The notes under the pieces: model-generated | Told to the model about the DNA's origin: nothing | The model's input: only the letters and a program-made list of their open reading frames with translations | The model's database searches: none | NCBI RefSeq assembly: GCF_005405245.1 | Contig: NZ_BJDR01000022.1 | Location: forward strand, 1 to 34,595 | DNA from: Enterococcus nangangensis | GTDB lineage: Bacteria > Bacillota > Bacilli > Lactobacillales > Enterococcaceae | Length of the DNA stretch: 34,595 bases | Direction of reading: 5' to 3' | Program-made: the position numbers and the translations under genes | Shown here: positions 15,485 to 25,260 of the stretch, in pieces | Layout: each line of letters starts with the position of its first letter | Position numbering within the stretch: position 1 is the stretch's first letter

Positions 15485-16195
15485 TCAATCGTTTGCTAAG
15501 ATGCTTTTGGGGGTAGGTAATACTAAATCCGCACCGTATTTTTGTTTGAGGGCCGTTTGAATCAGGCGAATGGCTAGGACAGGATTACGGGCGAGAATGG
15601 GTCCGTGGAAGTAAGTACCAAAAACATTTTTGTAAATGACGCCTTCAGAACCGTCCGTCCCGTTATTCCCTTTGCCCATGACGACATTGCCTAGAGGTTT
15701 TTCTCCTTGCCCTAAAAAGGTGCGGCCGTTGTGGTTTTCAAAACCGAAATAAGTCTCGTTAAACTCGGCGTTATAAATTTCAGTATCGCCAATGAAACGA
15801 TTGTTAACTTGCGATTCCGTGTAGTGATCTAACGCGCCGATGCCTTCAATTTTTTCCCCTTGGGCTCCCATGTAGTAGTGACCTAAGAGTTGGTAACCGC
15901 CACAAACAGAAAGTAAGACGCCATCATTTTCAATGTAGCACGTGAGATCTGCTTTTTTAGCTTGAATGTCCTTTGAGACAATTAACTGTTCAAAATCTTG
16001 ACCGCCACCAAAGAAAACTAAATCGTATTTCTCTGGATTAAAGTCCTCATGTAAAGAAACGACTTCTGTGTGAAAAGTCACACCCATTTTTTCAGCGTAG
16101 TATTTTAACATGAGTAAGTTGCCGTTGTCCCCATAAGTATTTAATAAATTACCGTACAAGTGACAGACGTTTAAAGAAAGTTGCGGATTAGTCAT
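15485..16195 (-). CDS. gatD: Lipid II isoglutaminyl synthase, glutamine amidotransferase subunit
   Basis: The 236-residue GatD releases ammonia from glutamine and passes it to MurT, which amidates D-glutamate in the lipid II stem peptide. It is a class I amidotransferase fold: the nucleophile is Cys98 in [12 protein letters not shown], the catalytic histidine is His197 in GTYFHGPIL, and the [10 protein letters not shown] loop is present. The ATG at 16195 is used because GGAGGG sits 7 bases before it. The gene overlaps the end of murT by 8 bases, so the subunits are translated together, as in staphylococci and streptococci. Confidence 0.94.
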   Translation of the reverse strand: MTNPQLSLNVCHLYGNLLNTYGDNGNLLMLKYYAEKMGVTFHTEVVSLHEDFNPEKYDLVFFGGGQDFEQLIVSKDIQAKKADLTCYIENDGVLLSVCGGYQLLGHYYMGAQGEKIEGIGALDHYTESQVNNRFIGDTEIYNAEFNETYFGFENHNGRTFLGQGEKPLGNVVMGKGNNGTDGSEGVIYKNVFGTYFHGPILARNPVLAIRLIQTALKQKYGADLVLPTPKSILAND

Positions 16196-17537
16196 GACGC
16201 ATCCCTCCATTGATGTAGCCGCCTTGGGCTAAGTGTTTGCGTAATTGTAAGACAGCAGTATAAGTTGCTAAGATATAAACATCATTAGTCGGCAGTTTAG
16301 CAATTGCTGTAACGACGTCTTTTAAATCAGGAATTTCTTGGATTTTTTCTTTGGGTAGGCCAGCTACTTTTAAGCGTAAAGCCATATCTTTATGACGATC
16401 GCCCCCAGCGATGACCGCGGGAATAGCCATCGTACTGAAGGCTTCTTGATTGCCATCCCAAATCCACGATACATCGATACCATCGGCGTAATTGGCATTA
16501 AGTAAGCTTACTAAAGAAAATTCATGGGGAGTCAAACCAATTAAGTCAATGACTTGGTTTAAGCCCACTGGATTTTTTACGAGAATCAAGGTGCAATGTT
16601 TCCCCTCAACGTTAAAGGTCTCTTGCCGGCCAAAAACTTTTTCGTCGTAAGAAAGACCTTGGCGAATTTTTTCTTGCGGTACGCCGTAATACTCTGCCAC
16701 ACTAGTCGCAGCTAGCGCATTATAAATGTTATACATGCCGCCAACTTCAATGTGATAATCGCTACCATCAATCGTGAAGCTGGAGGAAAGGTTATCCATC
16801 TGCTGGATTTTGGTTAACTGATAATCTAATTCGGGACGTTTAAAATCACAGTTGGGGCAATAATATTTGCCAAGGTTGGCATAGGTAATCATTTTGTAGT
16901 GTAAAATATGGTGGCACTTGGGACACAAGACACCATCAGTGTTGTAGTGGGCCAGTTGTTCATGATCTTTTTCATGATTGAAGCCATAGTAAAGACGTTC
17001 ATTAACGGTTTCTACCGAATTAAAAATCGGCGAGTCGCCATTGGCTAAAATTTTAGCGTCAGGTGCTTGGGACGCTCCTTCGACAATTAAACGATAAGTC
17101 GTATAAATTTCGCCGTAACGATCCATTTGATCGCGAAAAATATTCGTAAAAACAAAAAGTTGCGGTTTAATATATTGGGTGACTTTTTTTAAGGAAGCCT
17201 CGTCGATTTCTAAGACCGCAAATTTTTTGCCGTTATGTTTTTTAGCAGAGAGAAAAGTGGAGACGATTCCTTGCACCATATTAGCGCCCGTGGGATTCGT
17301 TAAGACGTGAGGATATTGTTGTTTTAAAATATTTACCGTTAAGGCGGTCGTTAGTGTTTTGCCATTGGTGCCAGTGACCACTACAACTTCGTAATCTTTA
17401 GCCAAAGCATCGAGAATTGTGGGGTCGATTTTTAAGGCCAGTTTTCCCGGTAAGGAACTGCCACCTTTCATAAACGTTTTTAAAAACCACAGGGAACTTT
17501 TCCCCACAGCGGTCGCTAGTAAACTTTTGACGGTCAT
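16188..17537 (-). CDS. murT: Lipid II isoglutaminyl synthase, Mur ligase-like subunit
   Basis: The 449-residue ATP-dependent subunit activates the alpha-carboxyl of D-Glu in lipid II; with GatD it makes D-isoglutamine, needed for normal cross-linking. Seen are the Mur ligase P-loop TGTNGKT (55-61), [11 protein letters not shown], the zinc ribbon CPKC (205-208) and CPNC (227-230) that is special to MurT, and the DUF1727-type C-terminal domain ([18 protein letters not shown]). The start at 17537 has TGGAGGG upstream; the open frame beyond it is not needed. It is the first gene of a two-gene operon. Confidence 0.94.
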   Translation of the reverse strand: MTVKSLLATAVGKSSLWFLKTFMKGGSSLPGKLALKIDPTILDALAKDYEVVVVTGTNGKTLTTALTVNILKQQYPHVLTNPTGANMVQGIVSTFLSAKKHNGKKFAVLEIDEASLKKVTQYIKPQLFVFTNIFRDQMDRYGEIYTTYRLIVEGASQAPDAKILANGDSPIFNSVETVNERLYYGFNHEKDHEQLAHYNTDGVLCPKCHHILHYKMITYANLGKYYCPNCDFKRPELDYQLTKIQQMDNLSSSFTIDGSDYHIEVGGMYNIYNALAATSVAEYYGVPQEKIRQGLSYDEKVFGRQETFNVEGKHCTLILVKNPVGLNQVIDLIGLTPHEFSLVSLLNANYADGIDVSWIWDGNQEAFSTMAIPAVIAGGDRHKDMALRLKVAGLPKEKIQEIPDLKDVVTAIAKLPTNDVYILATYTAVLQLRKHLAQGGYINGGMRHD

Positions 17538-17646
17538 AAATAACCCTCCAGTATCGTTTTCAAATCTTTTTAATGATACCACAAAGACTTTTAAAAATTA
17601 ATGCTTTTTACTTTTTCTTAAAGGCAACCGGTTTTATCCAAATTAT

Positions 17647-17675
17647 TTGCGGGAAAAGAATTTCGTTGTTATTCT
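17647..17675 (+). promoter_or_regulatory. Promoter of the WrbA-like flavoprotein gene
   Basis: TTGCGG (17647-17652) and TATTCT (17670-17675) are separated by 17 bases, 32 bases upstream of the start codon. Confidence 0.55.
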
Positions 17676-17707
17676 TGAGGTAAGCACTTACATAAAGGAG
17701 GATAACG

Positions 17708-18313
17708 ATGGTTAAATTAACGATTGTGTATTACAGTTCAACGGGTAACGGAACGAAGATGGCGCAGTTTGCCAAAGAAGCTGCTGAAAAATTTGGCGCT
17801 GAGGTACGCTTGCGGAAGGTGCACGAGTTGGCACCAGACATGGCAATTGATTCTAATCCACTTTGGCGGCAAAACGTGGAAGCAACGAAAGACATTCCCG
17901 AAGCCACTAGTGAAGATCTAACTTGGGCGGATGCCTTAATCTTTTCTTCGCCGTCGCGCTTTGGTGTGATGGCCTCCCAAATGAAACAATTTTTAGATTT
18001 ACAAGGAGGACCGTGGAGTAAAGGGTTATTCGCTAATAAATTTGTGACGGCTTTTACGTCTGCGCAAAACCCTCACGGTGGTCAAGAAAAAGTTATCGAG
18101 AGTATTTATACAGTGATGCAGCATTGGAGCGCGATTGTAGTATCGCCGGGTTATATTAATCCAGCTACTTACGCTGCGGGGGGCAATCCTTATGGAACGA
18201 GTGCCACGATTGGTAGTGACGGGGAAATGCTACAAGCCGAAGAAGTAAGAGCGGCGATTCATGACCAAACCGTACGTTTATTAGAGGTCGCCAAAAAATA
18301 CGTCGGAGAATAA
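17708..18313 (+). CDS. WrbA-like flavodoxin-fold NAD(P)H:quinone oxidoreductase
   Basis: The 201-residue protein begins LTIVYYSSTGNGTKMAQFA, the FMN phosphate-binding loop of flavodoxins, and carries the WrbA-type segments DALIFSSPSRFGVMASQMKQFLDLQGGPW, FTSAQNPHGGQE and GGNPYGTSAT. WrbA proteins reduce quinones by two electrons and limit oxidative stress. A strong AAAGGAGG site precedes the ATG. It is a single-gene unit between its own promoter and a terminator, divergent from murT. Confidence 0.88.
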   Translation: MVKLTIVYYSSTGNGTKMAQFAKEAAEKFGAEVRLRKVHELAPDMAIDSNPLWRQNVEATKDIPEATSEDLTWADALIFSSPSRFGVMASQMKQFLDLQGGPWSKGLFANKFVTAFTSAQNPHGGQEKVIESIYTVMQHWSAIVVSPGYINPATYAAGGNPYGTSATIGSDGEMLQAEEVRAAIHDQTVRLLEVAKKYVGE

Positions 18314-18316
18314 AAT

Positions 18317-18358
18317 AAAAATTCGTCAACCAGTAAAAAAAGGTTGGCGAATTTTTTT
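18317..18358. terminator. Bidirectional terminator between the flavoprotein gene and phoU
   Basis: AAATTCGTCAACC (18319-18331) pairs with GGTTGGCGAATTT (18342-18354) with one mismatch, and has A-rich and T8 flanks. It ends both the flavoprotein transcript and the pst-phoU transcript. Confidence 0.88.
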
Positions 18359-19011
18359 TAAGTTAAATCTTCTAGCTCACCTGTTTCGTGATAAATGGTC
18401 CACTTGGCAAGATTCACGATGTGATCACCAATGCGCTCCAATAAACGAATCACCATGAAGTAACTGAAACAGGCGGGGACCGTTTGACTATCTTCCATTG
18501 CACATAAAGTAATTTGTTCCCGCAATGTTTGGTAACGAGCGTCGACTTCATCGTCTTTTTGGGCAATATTGCGGGCTTTATCCGGATCAAGGGCGATGAA
18601 TGCTTGAAGAATGGCGGATAACATATCGCGGACTTGTAAGGAGAGGGCAGCAATACTCTCTTCAATTTTTTTAACTCGTAAGTTCCCTTTGACACGAATT
18701 GTTTCTTGGGCGATGCTTGCGGCGTGCTCCCGAATCCGATCGAGGTCGGAGCTAGCTTTTAAGATGCTAATGACTAAACGAAAATCAGCGGCCACCGGTT
18801 GTTTTAAAACAATGTAATTGAGGGAGAGACGTTCTAATGTATCATCTTTACCGTTAATTTTTTTTTCGTCTAAAATTTCTTGGGCGCTGCTTTTATCATG
18901 TTGGATAAAAGCCGTAATAACTTGATTAATTTCGGCATCGGCCAGTTGGCCTAATTGTAAAAAGTAGCGATTCAAGGTTACTGTTTCAGGAGTAGTGTGG
19001 GCTTGAGCCAT
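18358..19011 (-). CDS. phoU: Phosphate-signalling protein PhoU
   Basis: The 217-residue cytoplasmic protein is made of two three-helix repeats and connects the Pst transporter with the PhoR kinase, keeping the Pho response off when phosphate is plentiful. The family fingerprints are LDRIREHAASIAQETI in the first half and LLERIGDHIVNLAKWTIY in the second, each with the metal-binding E/D-x-x-x-D pattern. Three in-frame starts lie close together; the ATG at 19011 is best placed behind AAAGGAAG. It is the last gene of the pst operon, 18 bases after the second pstB. Confidence 0.95.
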   Translation of the reverse strand: MAQAHTTPETVTLNRYFLQLGQLADAEINQVITAFIQHDKSSAQEILDEKKINGKDDTLERLSLNYIVLKQPVAADFRLVISILKASSDLDRIREHAASIAQETIRVKGNLRVKKIEESIAALSLQVRDMLSAILQAFIALDPDKARNIAQKDDEVDARYQTLREQITLCAMEDSQTVPACFSYFMVIRLLERIGDHIVNLAKWTIYHETGELEDLT

Positions 19012-19029
19012 AATCATCTTCCTTTCTGG

Positions 19030-19782
19030 TTAACCAAAGCGGCCGTTGAGATAGTCGTTAGTGGCTTGATGTTGGGGTGTCACAAAGATTTTTTCAGTAG
19101 GCTGACTTTCCACAAGCTCACCGTTTAGAAAAAAAGCAGTTTCATCAGAAATACGGGCAGCTTGCTGTAAGTTATGCGTCACCATAATGATGGTGTACTG
19201 TCCTTTTAATTCTTGTAAGGTTTTTTCAATTTGCAAAGTAGAAATCGGATCTAAGGCGCTTGTTGGTTCATCCAGTAAAATAATTTCAGGCTCCACGGCT
19301 AAGACGCGGGCAATGCAAATTCGTTGTTGTTGGCCTCCAGAAAAACTTAAAGCATTTTTATGCAGTAGATCTTTGACTTCATCCCAAATAGCGGCTTTTT
19401 TTAAACTTTCTTCAACACGTTGCGCGATGAAGGCTTTGTCCTGGTGGTTAGCTAAGCGTAAACCAAAGGCGACGTTATCAAAAACAGAAAAGGGAAACGG
19501 ATTAGGTTGTTGAAAAACCATACCGACTTTTTTGCGTAAAGCTACCACATCGGTTTGGGGACTATAGATATTTTGCTGCTGAAAGGTGACACTGCCGGTG
19601 ATGGTCACATCGTTTAAATCGTCATTCATGCGATTTAAACAACGAAGAAACGTCGACTTTCCACAACCTGAAGGACCGATTAAAGCTGAAATTTCTTTGG
19701 GCTGAAAAGTTAAGGAGATTCCTTTTAACGCTTCTTTTTTCCCATAGTATAAATGTAAATTTTCAGTGGTCAGTAAATCCAT
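19030..19782 (-). CDS. pstB: Phosphate ABC transporter ATPase (second PstB)
   Basis: This 250-residue ATPase powers phosphate import through PstC/PstA. It has Walker [10 protein letters not shown], the Pst-typical [14 protein letters not shown] and [17 protein letters not shown], signature [16 protein letters not shown], Walker [14 protein letters not shown] and the switch [14 protein letters not shown]. The ATG at 19782 follows AAAGGAAG and matches the length of PstB; the frame is open 12 codons further into the preceding gene. Two PstB genes in tandem are common in lactic acid bacteria. Confidence 0.96.
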   Translation of the reverse strand: MDLLTTENLHLYYGKKEALKGISLTFQPKEISALIGPSGCGKSTFLRCLNRMNDDLNDVTITGSVTFQQQNIYSPQTDVVALRKKVGMVFQQPNPFPFSVFDNVAFGLRLANHQDKAFIAQRVEESLKKAAIWDEVKDLLHKNALSFSGGQQQRICIARVLAVEPEIILLDEPTSALDPISTLQIEKTLQELKGQYTIIMVTHNLQQAARISDETAFFLNGELVESQPTEKIFVTPQHQATNDYLNGRFG

Positions 19783-19795
19783 GCCAACTTCCTTT

Positions 19796-20590
19796 CTAGC
19801 CAAAATGGCCTGTGACATAATCTTCCGTTAACTGGACGTGGGGGGCCGTAAAGATTTGTGTAGTGGTATCAAATTCCAAGACTTCCCCTAGCTGGAAAAA
19901 AGCGGTATAGTCACTGGCTCGGGCGGCCTGTTGCATATTATGGGTCACCATAATGATGGTGTAGTCCTTTTTTAAGCGTAATAAAGTTTCTTCTAGTTTA
20001 GCGGTAGAAATGGGATCAAGTGCTGAGGCGGGTTCGTCCAATAATAAAATTTCTGGTTGTAAGGCCAACGCGCGGGCAATACACAAACGTTGTTGTTGTC
20101 CGCCGGATAAAGCTAAAGCACTTTTGGTTAAATCATCTTTCACTTCATCCCACAAAGCAACGTCTTTGAGACTTGTCTCCAAACGCTCCTGTAACAGTTT
20201 CTTATCCGTTAAACCATTTTTTTTTAGAGCAAAGGTAATGTTTTCAGCAATGGATTTATAAAAAGGATTTGGGCGTTGAAAAACCATGCCAATTTCCCGT
20301 CGTAAAGCGTAAACGTTAGTAGTGGGGTGATTAATGTCCCAATCGTGATAAAAAATTTGTCCAGCTACAGTAGCAACGCGATCGTTCAGGCGATTTAAAC
20401 AACGTAAAAAAGTCGACTTGCCTGAACCTGAAGCGCCAATCAAGGAGGTAATTTTTTTTTGCGGAAAAGTCAAGCTGGTAGCGTAGAGCGCCTCCTTTTC
20501 ACCATAAGTGACAGTAAGGTCAACTGTATGTAGCGCACTTGGGGTGGTTAAGGGAGCGAAATAGTGAGGGGGACGAACAAGGCTAGACAA
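19796..20590 (-). CDS. pstB: Phosphate ABC transporter ATPase (first PstB)
   Basis: A 264-residue PstB paralogue with Walker [56 protein letters not shown] and [14 protein letters not shown]. It differs from the second PstB by an N-terminal extension of about 15 residues ([17 protein letters not shown]). Its start codon is TTG, supported by AAAGGAGG 7 bases upstream. The two ATPases may form a heterodimer or be used alternatively; the sequence does not tell. Confidence 0.95.
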   Translation of the reverse strand: MSSLVRPPHYFAPLTTPSALHTVDLTVTYGEKEALYATSLTFPQKKITSLIGASGSGKSTFLRCLNRLNDRVATVAGQIFYHDWDINHPTTNVYALRREIGMVFQRPNPFYKSIAENITFALKKNGLTDKKLLQERLETSLKDVALWDEVKDDLTKSALALSGGQQQRLCIARALALQPEILLLDEPASALDPISTAKLEETLLRLKKDYTIIMVTHNMQQAARASDYTAFFQLGEVLEFDTTTQIFTAPHVQLTEDYVTGHFG

Positions 20591-20623
20591 AAGTATTCCT
20601 CCTTTAAAAAGTAGATGGGTAAA

Positions 20624-21520
20624 TTAACGTTTTTTGGTAGTAGCTGTTAATTTTTGATAAAGACGTTGACCTAAAAAACGCGCGCAAAAGTTAAAGAGTA
20701 GCAAGACGAGAATTAAAATGACGGAAGAGCCATAGGAAATACTAACGGCATCTGGCGTGGTGGCTTCGGTGTTGACTTTCCAAATATGCACAGCCAAGGT
20801 TTCGGCCGGACGTAAAGGATTTAAAAAACTGGTGGCAGCAAAAGGATTCCAATTGCTGTAATCCACATTAATAGCACTTTGACCAGCGGTAAAAATTAAG
20901 GCTGCCGCCTCACCAAAAATGCGACCACAACTGAGAATCACCCCGGTTAAAATTCCCGGCAAAGCTACTGGTAAGAGGACATTGGTGATGGTTTTCCAAT
21001 TAGATAAACCTAAGGCTAAACCCGCTTCCCGTTGTAAATTGGGGACAGTGTGCAAGGCTTCTTCAATACTGCGGGTCAGTAAGGGTAAATTAAAAAAAGT
21101 TAACGCCAAGCTTCCGGCTAAAATGGAAAAACCAATTTGCAATTGAATGACAAAAAACAAGTAGCAGAAAAGGCCAACGACAACAGAAGGCAGTGAGCTG
21201 AGGACTTCAATGGTGGTCCGCAATAATTGGTTAAAAAAACTGTCTTTGGCGTACTCGTTTAAATAAATACCGGCACCTAAAGCGATGGGTAAAGAAATCA
21301 AAATAGTTAACACCAAGAGATAAAAAGAATTAAAAAGTTGGTCGCGAATCCCCCCACCGGCTGTAAAAGATGCGGCGGAACTCGTGAGAAAGTGCCAACT
21401 GACGTGGGGCAAACCGGCGATAAGGAGGTAGCTTAAGATGCCGATTAATAAAACCACCACCAACAAAACCACCGCCGTAATTAAAAAAGTGGCTCGTTGA
21501 TTTACTTTTTGCTGTTTCAT
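20624..21520 (-). CDS. pstA: Phosphate ABC transporter permease PstA
   Basis: A 298-residue integral membrane protein with about six helices, forming the channel with PstC. The family signature is the cytoplasmic coupling loop EAGLALGLSNWKTITNVLLPVALPGILTG, plus ALGAGIYLNEYA early and GRIFGEAAALIFTAG late. The start overlaps the end of pstC by 4 bases (ATGA), so translation is coupled. Confidence 0.95.
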   Translation of the reverse strand: MKQQKVNQRATFLITAVVLLVVVLLIGILSYLLIAGLPHVSWHFLTSSAASFTAGGGIRDQLFNSFYLLVLTILISLPIALGAGIYLNEYAKDSFFNQLLRTTIEVLSSLPSVVVGLFCYLFFVIQLQIGFSILAGSLALTFFNLPLLTRSIEEALHTVPNLQREAGLALGLSNWKTITNVLLPVALPGILTGVILSCGRIFGEAAALIFTAGQSAINVDYSNWNPFAATSFLNPLRPAETLAVHIWKVNTEATTPDAVSISYGSSVILILVLLLFNFCARFLGQRLYQKLTATTKKR

Positions 21521-22434
21521 GCGTAGTTCCTTCCTTTTTTAGCAATCAACCGAATTAAAAGGTTAAAGACTAAAGACATCAAAAGTAAAACTAGAGCTAA
21601 CGACCAAAGAACATCGTTAGGCAAAGTACCCATAATCGTGTTACCGATATCGGTGGTGAGTTTACTGGTTAAAGTTGAAGCCGGCGTAAGTAAGCTAGTG
21701 GGCATTAACGTGGCATTGCCGATGACCATTTGCACGGCTAGCGCTTCACCGAAAGCGCGGGCCATCCCAAAAATAATCGCGGTTAATAAACCAGGGGTGG
21801 CCACCGGTAGCAAAACTTTATAAATCGTTTGCCAGCGCGTCGCTCCCAAAGCAGAGGCCGCTTGGCGTAAATGTTGTGGCACAGCGTTTAAACTGTCAAT
21901 GGCTAAAGAGGTGATGGTGGGTAAAATCATCACAAAAAGTAACAGTGCTCCAGGCAAGATACCAAAGCCGCTACCCCCAAAAACTTTCCGTACGGTAGGT
22001 ACTAAAAGCGTGAGGCCTAAAAAGCCGTAGACGACAGAAGGAATCCCTACTAAAAGCTCCATTACCGGTTGCAAAATTTTAGCACCGTGCTTGGGGGAAA
22101 TTTCCGTCACATAAAGCGCAACGCCAAAAGCAAAAGGTGTCGCTAAAAGAGCAGCTAAAATGGTGACAGCAAATGAGGTGACAATTAACGGCAGTGCCCC
22201 CACTTGTGGTTGACCCGTAGCATCGACGACTCCCGGATTCCAATGGGTTCCGGTTAAAAATTGCCAGAGACTGACCCCGTCATGGCTAAAGGTTTTTATG
22301 CCATGACTAGTAATAAAAAATAATAAAGCAGCCACCATAGCAATGATGAGTCCAATGGCTAAGAAGCATAAACCTTTGCCCCAAATTTCTTGGCGGGTGG
22401 CGGCATTGGCTTTGGTTAAAGGATGCTGCTGCAA
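21517..22434 (-). CDS. pstC: Phosphate ABC transporter permease PstC
   Basis: A 305-residue permease with about six membrane helices and the PstC coupling loop RQAASALGATRWQTIYKVLLPVATPGLLT, the GIPSVVYGFLGL segment and the GMARAFGEALAVQMVIGN motif. An upstream ATG at 22452 exists, but the AAAGGAGG ribosome binding site lies after it, 7 bases before a TTG at 22434, so TTG is the likely start. The gene is separated from pstS by a strong hairpin. Confidence 0.93.
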   Translation of the reverse strand: MQQHPLTKANAATRQEIWGKGLCFLAIGLIIAMVAALLFFITSHGIKTFSHDGVSLWQFLTGTHWNPGVVDATGQPQVGALPLIVTSFAVTILAALLATPFAFGVALYVTEISPKHGAKILQPVMELLVGIPSVVYGFLGLTLLVPTVRKVFGGSGFGILPGALLLFVMILPTITSLAIDSLNAVPQHLRQAASALGATRWQTIYKVLLPVATPGLLTAIIFGMARAFGEALAVQMVIGNATLMPTSLLTPASTLTSKLTTDIGNTIMGTLPNDVLWSLALVLLLMSLVFNLLIRLIAKKGRNYA

Positions 22435-22488
22435 CTTTTTTCCTCCTTTCATATAGGAAAATTAGTATTAAAGTGAATGAAATCATCA

Positions 22489-22527
22489 GAGGGACTGTGC
22501 CGAACTTCAGGTCACAGTCCCTCATTT
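22489..22527 (-). other. Strong intercistronic hairpin between pstS and pstC
   Basis: GAGGGACTGTG pairs perfectly over 11 bp with CACAGTCCCTC. On the minus (coding) strand it is not followed by a T run, so it is a poor terminator in the operon direction. It is better explained as a 3' stabiliser or processing site that lets pstS mRNA outnumber the transporter mRNA. In the other direction it does have T6 behind it and could block antisense transcription. Confidence 0.75.
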
Positions 22528-22528
22528 T

Positions 22529-23407
22529 TTAAGGATTCGTTAGTTGATTGTGAGCATCTTTTTCAACTTTCATTTCGTTAATACTGATGTAGCCTAATTT
22601 ACCAACCAGATTTTTTTGCACGGCGTCGCTATTCATATAGTCTAGGAATTTTTTGGTGGCCCCACTAGCCTTGCCTTTGGTATACATATGTTCGTAAGAC
22701 CAAATTTTCCAATCGTTAGTGGTGACATTTTCATCAGTCGGTTCTATGCCATCAATCACTAACGCTTGGACGTCGTCAGTTAAATAGGAGAAAGCAAGGT
22801 AACTGATAGCGCCAGGTGTAGTAGCGACAATTTTTTGCACCGTGCCACTAGAGTCTTGCTCTTGGGCGGTTACGGCCTCGGCGCCAGCTAAAACATTGGC
22901 TTCAAAAGTTGCGCGGGTACCGCTACCTTGTGCACGATTAATCACGGTGATGGCTTCATCAGGTCCGCCAACTTCTTGCCAGTTGGTAATTTTACCAGTA
23001 AAGATTTCTTTCAGTTGTGTCATGGTGAGTTCTTTGAGGTGGACATCAGGATTCACAACGGGTACCATGCCTACAACAGCGACTTTATGATCGGTTAACT
23101 GGCTGGCGTCCAAACCATCTTTTTGTTCAGCAAAAATATCAGAGTTGCCAATTTCGACGGCACCAGCTGCTACTTGACTCAAACCAGTTCCCGAGCCACC
23201 TCCTTGGACGGTGACGTTGATACCACTGTTGTCTTTTTGAAAATCTTCAGCAGCGGCTTCCACCAATGGTTGTAAAGCAGTTGACCCGACGACTGTTACT
23301 TTACCGGTGCTGGCATCGGCATTTTCTTTTTTAGAACCGCAAGCACTTAGGCCAATTCCTAATAAACTTAAAGCGACTAAACCTAAATAAATTTTTTTAC
23401 TTTTCAT
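22529..23407 (-). CDS. pstS: Phosphate-binding lipoprotein PstS
   Basis: The 292-residue protein is exported and anchored by a lipid on Cys23 (signal peptide ending LGIGLSAC). The mature part has the PstS phosphate-site motifs VVGSTALQPLVEAAAEDF, VQGGGSGTGLSQVAAGAVEIGNSD and INRAQGSGTRATFEANVL. It captures phosphate outside the membrane and hands it to PstC/PstA. It is the first gene of the operon, directly behind the PhoP box, and is separated from pstC by a hairpin that may raise its relative level. Confidence 0.96.
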   Translation of the reverse strand: MKSKKIYLGLVALSLLGIGLSACGSKKENADASTGKVTVVGSTALQPLVEAAAEDFQKDNSGINVTVQGGGSGTGLSQVAAGAVEIGNSDIFAEQKDGLDASQLTDHKVAVVGMVPVVNPDVHLKELTMTQLKEIFTGKITNWQEVGGPDEAITVINRAQGSGTRATFEANVLAGAEAVTAQEQDSSGTVQKIVATTPGAISYLAFSYLTDDVQALVIDGIEPTDENVTTNDWKIWSYEHMYTKGKASGATKKFLDYMNSDAVQKNLVGKLGYISINEMKVEKDAHNQLTNP

Positions 23408-23454
23408 TTTTGTTGTACTCCCCTTTTTTAAGTCCTGTTCTTTGGAACAAATTT

Positions 23455-23508
23455 ACTATAACAAGGGATTGTAAAGTCGCTGTTTGCTGGATGTAAAATC
23501 GATGTAAA
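23455..23508 (-). promoter_or_regulatory. PhoP-dependent promoter of pst: four 11-bp-spaced repeats and a -10
   Basis: On the minus strand the repeats read TTTACA, TTTACA, CAAACA, TTTACA, each separated by exactly five bases (plus-strand positions 23503-23508, 23492-23497, 23481-23486, 23470-23475). This is the TT(A/T/C)ACA direct-repeat Pho box known from Gram-positive PhoP. A TATAGT -10 (23460-23455) follows after nine bases, with no separate consensus -35, as expected for an activated promoter. Confidence 0.88.
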
Positions 23509-23559
23509 GTTTTACCGGACATTTTGTTTCTTTAATAAAAAAGTGTCGAAATGAAATAA

Positions 23560-23597
23560 AGTCAGGTCACAGATAAAGGTTACCTGTGACCTGACTA
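23560..23597 (-). terminator. Terminator after phoR
   Basis: AGTCAGGTCACAG (23560-23572) pairs perfectly over 13 bp with CTGTGACCTGACT (23584-23596). In the minus direction it is followed by a T-rich stretch. Confidence 0.85.
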
Positions 23598-23601
23598 GTC
23601 A

Positions 23602-25260
23602 TTACTCACTGCTTTTTTCTTTCGGAAAAATAATTTTAAAAAGAGTGCCGCCTGTTGCTGGTGTTTCACTTGTGATTTTGCCATGGTGCAAGAGGACACC
23701 GTGTTTGACAATGGCCAGTCCTAACCCGGTGCCACTGATTTGTGAGCTATGGGAAAGGTCGCCCCGGTAAAAACGTTCAAAGATGCGCTCTTTTTCGCTA
23801 GGGGGGATGGCAGGGCCATCATTTGCCACGAGAATTGCAAAATGTTCAGCATCAAGATCTTCCATCGAAAAGGAGAGCTTTTTATCGTTGCCGCTATACT
23901 TTTGGGCATTTTCTAATAAGTTATAAAAAACATCTTGCAAGACACTTGGATAGCCGGAAAAAGGAATCGGCAAAGTTTTTACCGTCAAGCTTTGGTGCTG
24001 AGCTGTAAATTTTTCTTGTAAGCTAGCAATGATGGGTGCCAATAGTGCGTCCCAGTGAATGGTTTCTTTCGTCAAATCATTTTTTTGTTCAAGACTAGCC
24101 AGTTTCAACGTATCATCAATTAAATTCAAAAGACGCTTGGCTTCCGTTTGAATTTTACCGGCAAAACGGGGGATGTCGCTGTCTTTGACAATCCCTTCAT
24201 GAATTATTTCAGCGTAACCTGAAATACTGGTTAAAGGCGTCTTCAGCTCATGTGTGACGTTAGCGGTGAATTCGCGGCGCATCTTCTCTTGCTGGGCTAC
24301 CGCGGTAATATCAAAAAGTAAAAGTACATGACCCACGAGGTGTTTTTCATCTTCCACTGGGTTACTAATCACTTGGTAAGTTCGCTGTTGGTGATAGTAG
24401 AGCATCTCGGGTAACGTTTTTCTTTGCAATCGTTGATAAAGGGCAGCTAGCTTAGGAATCTGCTCATAAGAAGCATTAAAATCAGTGGGGAGAATGGCAA
24501 AGATTTTTTGAGCGACAGGATTAGCTAAGAGCAAATGGTCCTTAGCATCTAGCAAGATAAGTCCTTCTGCCATCTGATTGGTAATTAAGGTGAGTTGTTG
24601 TTCTTGTTGGCTCAAACGTTGAATTTGCGCTTGAATCTCTTGATTTTGTGTTTGTAAGCGGCGCATCAAAGGTTGCAGTTCGGGATACGGAGCGCTAGCT
24701 TCTGGCACTAAGAGGTCCACTTGGTTAATGGGGGTGACGATTTTTTTGGCTAAAGAGCTGGCCGCCCAAAATAAAAGGAGCAAGAGTAGGATAAAAACGC
24801 CAGCGGCAAATAACGTGACTTGACTATATAAACTCAAAAAGCTCTGTTGTGTGCTGGCTAGCCGTAACACATTACCGTCTGTCATTTTTTTTGCGTAATA
24901 AAAATTGCGCGTTAAAAAAGTAGGGGACTCCCGTTGGCTGTAGCCGCTGCCTTTAGTCAAGGCGGCGACTACTTCGGTGCGTTGGCGGTGGTTTTCCATT
25001 GTCGTCGCGTCTCCTTGATTGTCATAAAGGACGGTGCCGTCAGGGGCAATTAACGTAATGCGTTCTGTACTGCTTAAATTTTTTAAGCCACTGAAGCCCT
25101 CTTTTTCATAGACGCCGGTGACCAAGGAGTTTTCTTGGGTTAATTGTTGGTAGAAAATTTGGCGTAATTGAAAATATAAAAAAATGGAGAGGGCTGTCAG
25201 CAAGAGCAACAAGGTGGTCAGCGTTAACCATAAATTTTGATAGAAAATTTTCTTTTTCAT
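23602..25260 (-). CDS. phoR: Phosphate-sensing histidine kinase PhoR
   Basis: This 552-residue sensor kinase has a membrane helix at about 10-30, an extracellular domain (31-146), a second helix (147-169), a linker coiled coil (195-225), a PAS domain (about 225-320), and the HisKA domain with phospho-acceptor His336 in REFTANVTHELKTPLTSISG. The ATP-binding part follows, with the N box FYNLLENAQKYSG and glycine boxes VANDGPAIP and GTGLGLAIVKHG. It is of the PhoR/WalK type. Its ATG overlaps the stop of phoP (ATGA). The adjacent pst operon and Pho box support the PhoR assignment. Confidence 0.92.
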   Translation of the reverse strand: MKKKIFYQNLWLTLTTLLLLLTALSIFLYFQLRQIFYQQLTQENSLVTGVYEKEGFSGLKNLSSTERITLIAPDGTVLYDNQGDATTMENHRQRTEVVAALTKGSGYSQRESPTFLTRNFYYAKKMTDGNVLRLASTQQSFLSLYSQVTLFAAGVFILLLLLLFWAASSLAKKIVTPINQVDLLVPEASAPYPELQPLMRRLQTQNQEIQAQIQRLSQQEQQLTLITNQMAEGLILLDAKDHLLLANPVAQKIFAILPTDFNASYEQIPKLAALYQRLQRKTLPEMLYYHQQRTYQVISNPVEDEKHLVGHVLLLFDITAVAQQEKMRREFTANVTHELKTPLTSISGYAEIIHEGIVKDSDIPRFAGKIQTEAKRLLNLIDDTLKLASLEQKNDLTKETIHWDALLAPIIASLQEKFTAQHQSLTVKTLPIPFSGYPSVLQDVFYNLLENAQKYSGNDKKLSFSMEDLDAEHFAILVANDGPAIPPSEKERIFERFYRGDLSHSSQISGTGLGLAIVKHGVLLHHGKITSETPATGGTLFKIIFPKEKSSE

